Of a stretch of 11,464 nucleotides of DNA, positions 8,254 to 11,464 are shown in pieces. A model generated the notes under the pieces. That model was not told the origin of the DNA, ran no database searches, and worked only from the letters and a program-made list of their open reading frames with translations. This DNA is from Gryganskiella cystojenkinii. Its lineage: Eukaryota > Mortierellomycota > Mortierellomycetes > Mortierellales > Mortierellaceae. Position 1 is the stretch's first letter. The number at the start of each line of letters is the position of its first letter. Where the stretch lies: the NCBI GenBank assembly GCA_015852425.1, contig JAAAIG010001058.1, positions 1 through 11,464 on the forward strand, in the 5' to 3' direction. The position numbers and the translations under genes are program-made.

Positions 8254-9923
8254 ATGATTACAACCTCGGCAGCCAACGGCACCCTACCAGCACACAGTCA
8301 GCAACTAACGGAAGACATGCTGAGTCTTGCAGAGGTATAGCATTGTCGATTCATTCAACGGTCGGGCTTTTGAGAACAAGTATAAAGCAGAACGAACTTA
8401 TCGTTATCCCGATGTTCAAATTTCTTAGGCCCTCGCAATCACGTCCGAGGGAAAACAACTCCGAGAAGCCTTGGTGGCGCGCGTCCAAGGGATATTGAAC
8501 ACGGAATGGCCAAAAGAAGCCAAGGTCGAATGCTTTGGGTGAGGCATTCGCCTTTGCCGCATGCCTTTACCATTGGACATGGTCACTGACCAGCATGGAA
8601 TTGAATGTAACGACAGAGGACTGACATTACCTGTGCTTTTCAATTGCCAAAATAGCTCATATGCATCTGGACTAGGAACGGATTCGAGTGACCTGGACAT
8701 AGTCATTCTGCCGGCATTGCAGGACCAGGACCAGGACTTGACCCCACCAGGTCGGTATCAAGACCTTTACGTGCTCAAGACTCTCTTCCAGCGATGTAAG
8801 TCCTTTTTAAGGCAACCCATCGTTCGCTTGTTCGGGTTTTTAGTCATGTGGAAGTGGTTCTCTACTTTCTCAGGGGTTGTGGCACGTGTCTGTGGAGAGA
8901 GGATGGATGATCTGGTTGATCTCTTACTACGACGACCTCACTCCCCTTAGCTACCATGTTTTTCTTTTTCTCTTTCCTGTAGAGAAAAAAAAAGAACAGG
9001 GGATGACCATGGTCCATCGCCTTTTGTGCTGTTCGCTGACTCAATCTGGTTGCTATTTTTTTCTTTTTTCCATTATGTGCCTGTCTCCCTTTTGTGCGTA
9101 TGTTTGTGTGATTTCTGGATCATTGTCAACAACAATGCGGACAACAACCACATCTCCTCGGAATAACAACGAAAAAAATGACCACACAGACAGCATGAAG
9201 GACGTCGAAGTCGTGCAAGGTGCACGCGTGCCCATCCTCAAATTTTCAGATCAAAAGAGCGGCGGCATCCGCGTAGATCTCAACTATGGTCAATACGCAG
9301 GTCTTTACAACACCCGGATGATCGAGTCTTATGTCCGGATCGATGAACGTGTCCGGACGTTTCTCTACGTCCTCAAGGCCTTTGTAAAGGCTCGAGGCAT
9401 CAATTCCCCCGCGGACGGATCCCTGTCCAGCTACTGCTACACACTCATGGCCATCTCGTACTTCCAAACATTACTTCTCCCAGTCCTGCCATGTTTACAG
9501 GACCCTCATTTGATCCCTCACAATGTTCCGAATCCAGGCCCGTTTGGGGGCACTCAACTCGTCAATGTCGCATTCACAGATCCCTCGAGGATTCGACCCA
9601 TCTTGCCCCGGAATAGCATGTCTCTGGGTGAGTTGTTCCTCGGTTTCTTGGAATACTACGGATCCAAGTTTGAGTATGCGACCTCGTGTGTATCGGTTCG
9701 ATGTGGCGGTGTCGTCTCGAGGGACAGTGTGAGCCAAGCTTGGTCCAGGCATGCGTTCGTGGTCGAGGATCCCTTCATCTTGGACTTGAATGTCGCAGGC
9801 GCCAAACATGATATGATGAAGTTCATTCGACACGAGTTCCAGGCTGCAGTACTGGCGTTAAGGGACGGTCGTGGTTTGACCGCCATCTTGACGACGCGAC
9901 AGCCGTACCACGTAGCCGCTTGA
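8254..9923 (+). CDS. Cid1-type terminal nucleotidyltransferase (TUTase/poly(A) polymerase)
   Basis: The four exons are 8254-8334, 8429-8538, 8656-8795 and 9190-9923, totalling 1065 nt and 354 aa. The start ATG has a good context (ACAATGA). Residues 35-63 form the lead-in helix (LREALVARVQ). The nucleotidyltransferase signature follows at 64-82: GS, then GLGTDSSDLDI, with metal-binding D76 and D78. The third Asp is D140 in IRVDLNY, after ARVPILKF (122-129). The central helical domain includes LSSYCYTLMAISYFQ (189-203), the typical nucleotide-contacting segment. The PAP-associated region follows (SLGELFLGFLEYYGSKF, 255-271), then the loop VEDPFILDLNVAG (302-314). Enzymes of this family add U or A to RNA 3' ends in cytoplasm or nucleus and so control mRNA and small-RNA decay. 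The protein is slightly shorter than S. pombe Cid1 and has no zinc finger or extra RNA-binding domain. The usual His of uridylyl transferases in the PFxxxHN loop appears replaced by Leu310, so the substrate (UTP or ATP) is open. The family call is strong; the exact start and third intron are less certain. Confidence 0.88.
8335..8428 (+). other. Intron 1 of the nucleotidyltransferase gene (94 nt)
   Basis: The donor is GAG|GTATAG and the acceptor TTTCTTAG|GCC; phase 0. Read-through would stop at once at TAG 8338-8340. Splicing joins ...MLSLAE to ALAITSEGKQL, which leads directly into the conserved catalytic domain. Confidence 0.8.
8539..8655 (+). other. Intron 2 of the nucleotidyltransferase gene (117 nt)
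   Basis: The donor is TTTGG|GTGAGG and the acceptor CAAAATAG|CTCA; phase 2. Splicing rebuilds the invariant FGS of the nucleotidyltransferase signature exactly at the junction (F63, G64, S65), which is strong evidence for both boundaries. Confidence 0.88.
8796..9189 (+). other. Intron 3 of the nucleotidyltransferase gene (394 nt, unusually long)
   Basis: The donor is CGAT|GTAAGT, a consensus site, and the proposed acceptor is CCACACAG|ACAGC; phase 1. Splicing gives LYVLKTLFQRYSMKDVEVV followed by ARVPILKF, which keeps the spacing typical of Cid1-like enzymes. The intron is three to four times longer than its neighbours. It also holds a good internal acceptor (TTTCTCAG, ending at 8873) and a good internal donor (GTATGT, 9098-9103), so an alternative cassette exon is possible. 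Confidence 0.6.
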
Positions 9924-10151
9924 GTCGAGAGCTTCTCATCTCGTCGTCCTTGCACCCACTTGGCATCAAATCGAAGCTTGCTAATGTTTGATGGAGAGCA
10001 AAGGGATACAAACCAGTAACGCATAAGCTCGAAAAGACTGTAAGAATTGACCAACGACTTCTTGTTCGTATGAGAGAAGTAAAGCAACAAACTCCCTCCT
10101 CCCTCACACTTAGCATAATCGTATCCGCCAACAACCAAATAACAACAACAA

Positions 10152-10157
10152 ATTAAA
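10152..10157 (+). terminator. Candidate polyadenylation signal of the nucleotidyltransferase gene
   Basis: ATTAAA, a common variant of AATAAA, lies about 230 nt after the TGA stop at 9921-9923, in an A/C-rich stretch (AACAACAACAAATTAAAACC). No canonical AATAAA was seen between the stop and this point. It is a weak single-motif call. Confidence 0.3.
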
Positions 10158-10251
10158 ACCTGTCCATTCAAATCGAGCGCTTCTTTGGTGGTGCTCCCAT
10201 CAATGAGAGAAAACGTTTTGCTTATCTAAAAAGCGCGTCCGTGTTTTCCTT

Positions 10252-10297
10252 TTCTGGCAGTCAAAGCCAGTCTGATGTGCCAGAATTGGTTACCAAT
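10252..10297. repeat. Cluster of small palindromes, stem-loop potential
   Basis: TTCTGGCA (10252-10259) is perfectly inverted as TGCCAGAA (10278-10285) across an 18-nt spacer, and CTGGC/GCCAG inside it (10254-10258, 10266-10270) could form a competing hairpin with a 7-nt loop. An odd palindrome follows immediately: ATTGGT-T-ACCAAT (10285-10297), which places a CCAAT on each strand. Confidence 0.5.
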
Positions 10298-10658
10298 CTC
10301 ATCGCTGCCCAGCCGACAACCCTTTCTGGCTGGATGAAATGATGCATATGACCCCTCATTGCCACGACGCAGTTCAGAAAGAACGCCTGGTCTAGCTTTC
10401 AAGGACAACGTTAGCCTGAATGTTTTGATCAGAATAGGAAAAAAACGTGGATGGGGAAAAGGTAGGCCCCAAATTAACAATTGACGAGTAACCTAATATG
10501 TGCAGTCCAGAAGAGTGTCCATGGGGACATTTCAGGGGAAGTCTCTCTATCTCTGGGCCGAAGATTCCGGTGTGGGATGAGGGTACTTACGTCAAGTAAT
10601 TTTTTCCGAATTCCTATTGGCCGGAATAACTCTCTTGCGGATGGAGTCGTAGTCGGCC

Positions 10659-10680
10659 AAAAAAAAAAAAAAAAAAAAAA
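10659..10680. repeat. A22 homopolymer
   Basis: This is an uninterrupted run of 22 A residues in non-coding DNA, preceded by AGTCGGCC and followed by GAGTTTTAG. It could be a simple slippage tract or the tail of an old retroposed sequence; no target-site duplication or recognisable SINE body was found upstream. Confidence 0.9.
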
Positions 10681-11170
10681 GAGTTTTAGACTTTTCACAT
10701 TTGCTTTATTTTTGACAATGCAGCTTCGTCAATTGATGCTTACTCAAACGAGCGAGAGACAGGGAAGGAGATTGATCAGTATTGCATCGCGTATGGCTAT
10801 TTTTTTCTGGCTTCATGTTCTCTGATACTTCTGTTGTATCAATGACATCTGGGATTATCATTTGGAATGCAGATATGCCTTCACGGGCGTATGCCTCGAG
10901 AGAGGGTCAACAGGCTGAGGAGAGATGTAGTGCAGTTCCGACAAGGAGGAGCAGGGGACGGATAACTTGTACCATTCCCATTGCCAAGTGAAATTTACGT
11001 CGTTTGTGTACAATGGTAATGGGTGGAGAGTTGCGAGATTTTTACAGCTGCAAAGCCGCGAACTGTTCTTTTCATAGTGAACCCATGTTAGACGAGTTGA
11101 GAGGTCAACCTAATAGAGAGGATATCGTGCAAAAGTTTTAACAAAGAAAATGAATGGCCAGCCTTGGTCA

Positions 11171-11464
11171 CAACAAACCGGTTGAATCATTGGATCAAAA
11201 ACGGATGAATGCTAATTTACAACGTTCAATGGGAAAGATAAGCTCAAGGTAGAGGCTGAGCGGAAGCTCGGCATCAGCATCACGGCCATGTCAATCAAAC
11301 AGGAAAAAACAACGAGAACCAAAAAAAAAAAAAATGGAAAATGGACAAAAACCTTAAGACGGATATACGTTCTCGAGGGAGCGGGGAACTCAAGTTGGGG
11401 AAATTTTTTGGAGACACGGGCCAAAGGCGAGATTGAGATCCTTTTTTGGAGCTCTTGGTGCTCT
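11171..11464. repeat. Right arm of long inverted terminal repeat
   Basis: This is the reverse-complement partner of positions 1-284. Its outer 55 bp (11410-11464) are identical to the left tip, and conserved inner blocks lie at 11337-11377 and about 11171-11233. Between the blocks the arms differ by indels, including an A14 run here (11321-11334) with no counterpart on the left. The frame that is open through the left arm stops here after 24 codons (11392-11390). The uneven divergence (edge nearly perfect, interior eroded) is what transposase-binding tips show, but it is also what a contig cut at a shared exact match would show. Confidence 0.93.

Larger units (their letters stand above)
9924..11170. 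other. 3' UTR and intergenic stretch, no gene seen
   Basis: The first roughly 230-260 nt are probably the 3' UTR of the nucleotidyltransferase gene. Beyond that I see no coding region I can support; the longest frames (10226-10480 minus, 10481-10825 plus) are short and motif-free, and the latter runs through the A22 tract. No transposase, integrase or RNA gene was recognised between the gene and the right repeat arm. Confidence 0.5.

Noticed and set aside
8877..9189. Plus-strand open frame running upstream from the last nucleotidyltransferase exon
   Set aside because: The frame is open but encodes low-complexity, hydrophobic sequence unlike the family. Splicing 8795 to 9190 gives the correct spacing between the catalytic Asp motif and ARVPILKF, so this part is taken as intron.
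10226..10480. Minus-strand frame of 84 codons near the palindrome cluster
   Set aside because: No family resemblance I can name and no supporting context; too short to support alone.
10480..10680. SINE or processed retrocopy ending in the A22 tract
   Set aside because: No RNA polymerase III boxes, no similarity to a known RNA, and no flanking target-site duplication recognised.
1..11464. Linear virus or linear plasmid with terminal inverted repeats
   Set aside because: No DNA polymerase B, RNA polymerase, terminal-protein, capsid or packaging ATPase gene is present; both genes have spliceosomal introns and host-type functions.

Overview
This looks like nuclear DNA of a filamentous fungus. 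An early-diverging lineage such as Mortierellomycotina/Mucoromycota is my best guess, but the phylum is inference. The reasons are spliceosomal introns of about 90-130 nt with GT..AG ends, very long Ser/Gln/Asn/His-rich disordered proteins, T-rich and (CT)n promoter DNA, and an AATAAA-type 3' end. I see no bacterial-style operons, ribosome binding sites, phage genes or plasmid replication genes.

Layout. Positions 1-284 and 11171-11464 are two diverged copies of one sequence in inverted orientation. The outermost 55 bp are identical, the outer 66 bp differ at one position, and scattered homology continues inward to about 285-294 bp. A minus-strand gene (5420 down to 454) encodes a protein of about 1612 aa split by one intron. 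It is mostly low-complexity sequence with basic 'SFAS' modules and a short conserved-looking C-terminus that I relate to Bni4/Afr1-type protein phosphatase 1 scaffolds. About 2.8 kb of non-coding DNA (5421-8253) separates it, head to head, from a plus-strand gene (8254-9923). That gene has four exons and encodes a 354-aa Cid1-type terminal nucleotidyltransferase with an intact catalytic Asp triad. From 9924 to 11170 there is a 3' UTR and non-coding DNA with a palindrome cluster and an A22 run.

How it fits together. The two genes look like ordinary host genes: one would act at cell-polarity or septation sites, the other would add nucleotides to RNA 3' ends. I see no functional link beyond sharing an intergenic region. 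The inverted ends make the window resemble a complete 11.46-kb terminal-inverted-repeat element carrying host genes, but it contains no transposase, integrase or DNA polymerase. The perfect match is exactly 55 bp, which is also what a de Bruijn assembly at k=55 gives when a contig breaks inside two inverted copies of a dispersed repeat. I treat the inverted repeat as certain and the mobile-element reading as open. Other points of interest are a possible poison-exon arrangement in the third intron of the nucleotidyltransferase gene, its lack of the His that gives Cid1-type enzymes UTP preference, and in-frame alternative acceptors in the scaffold gene's intron.
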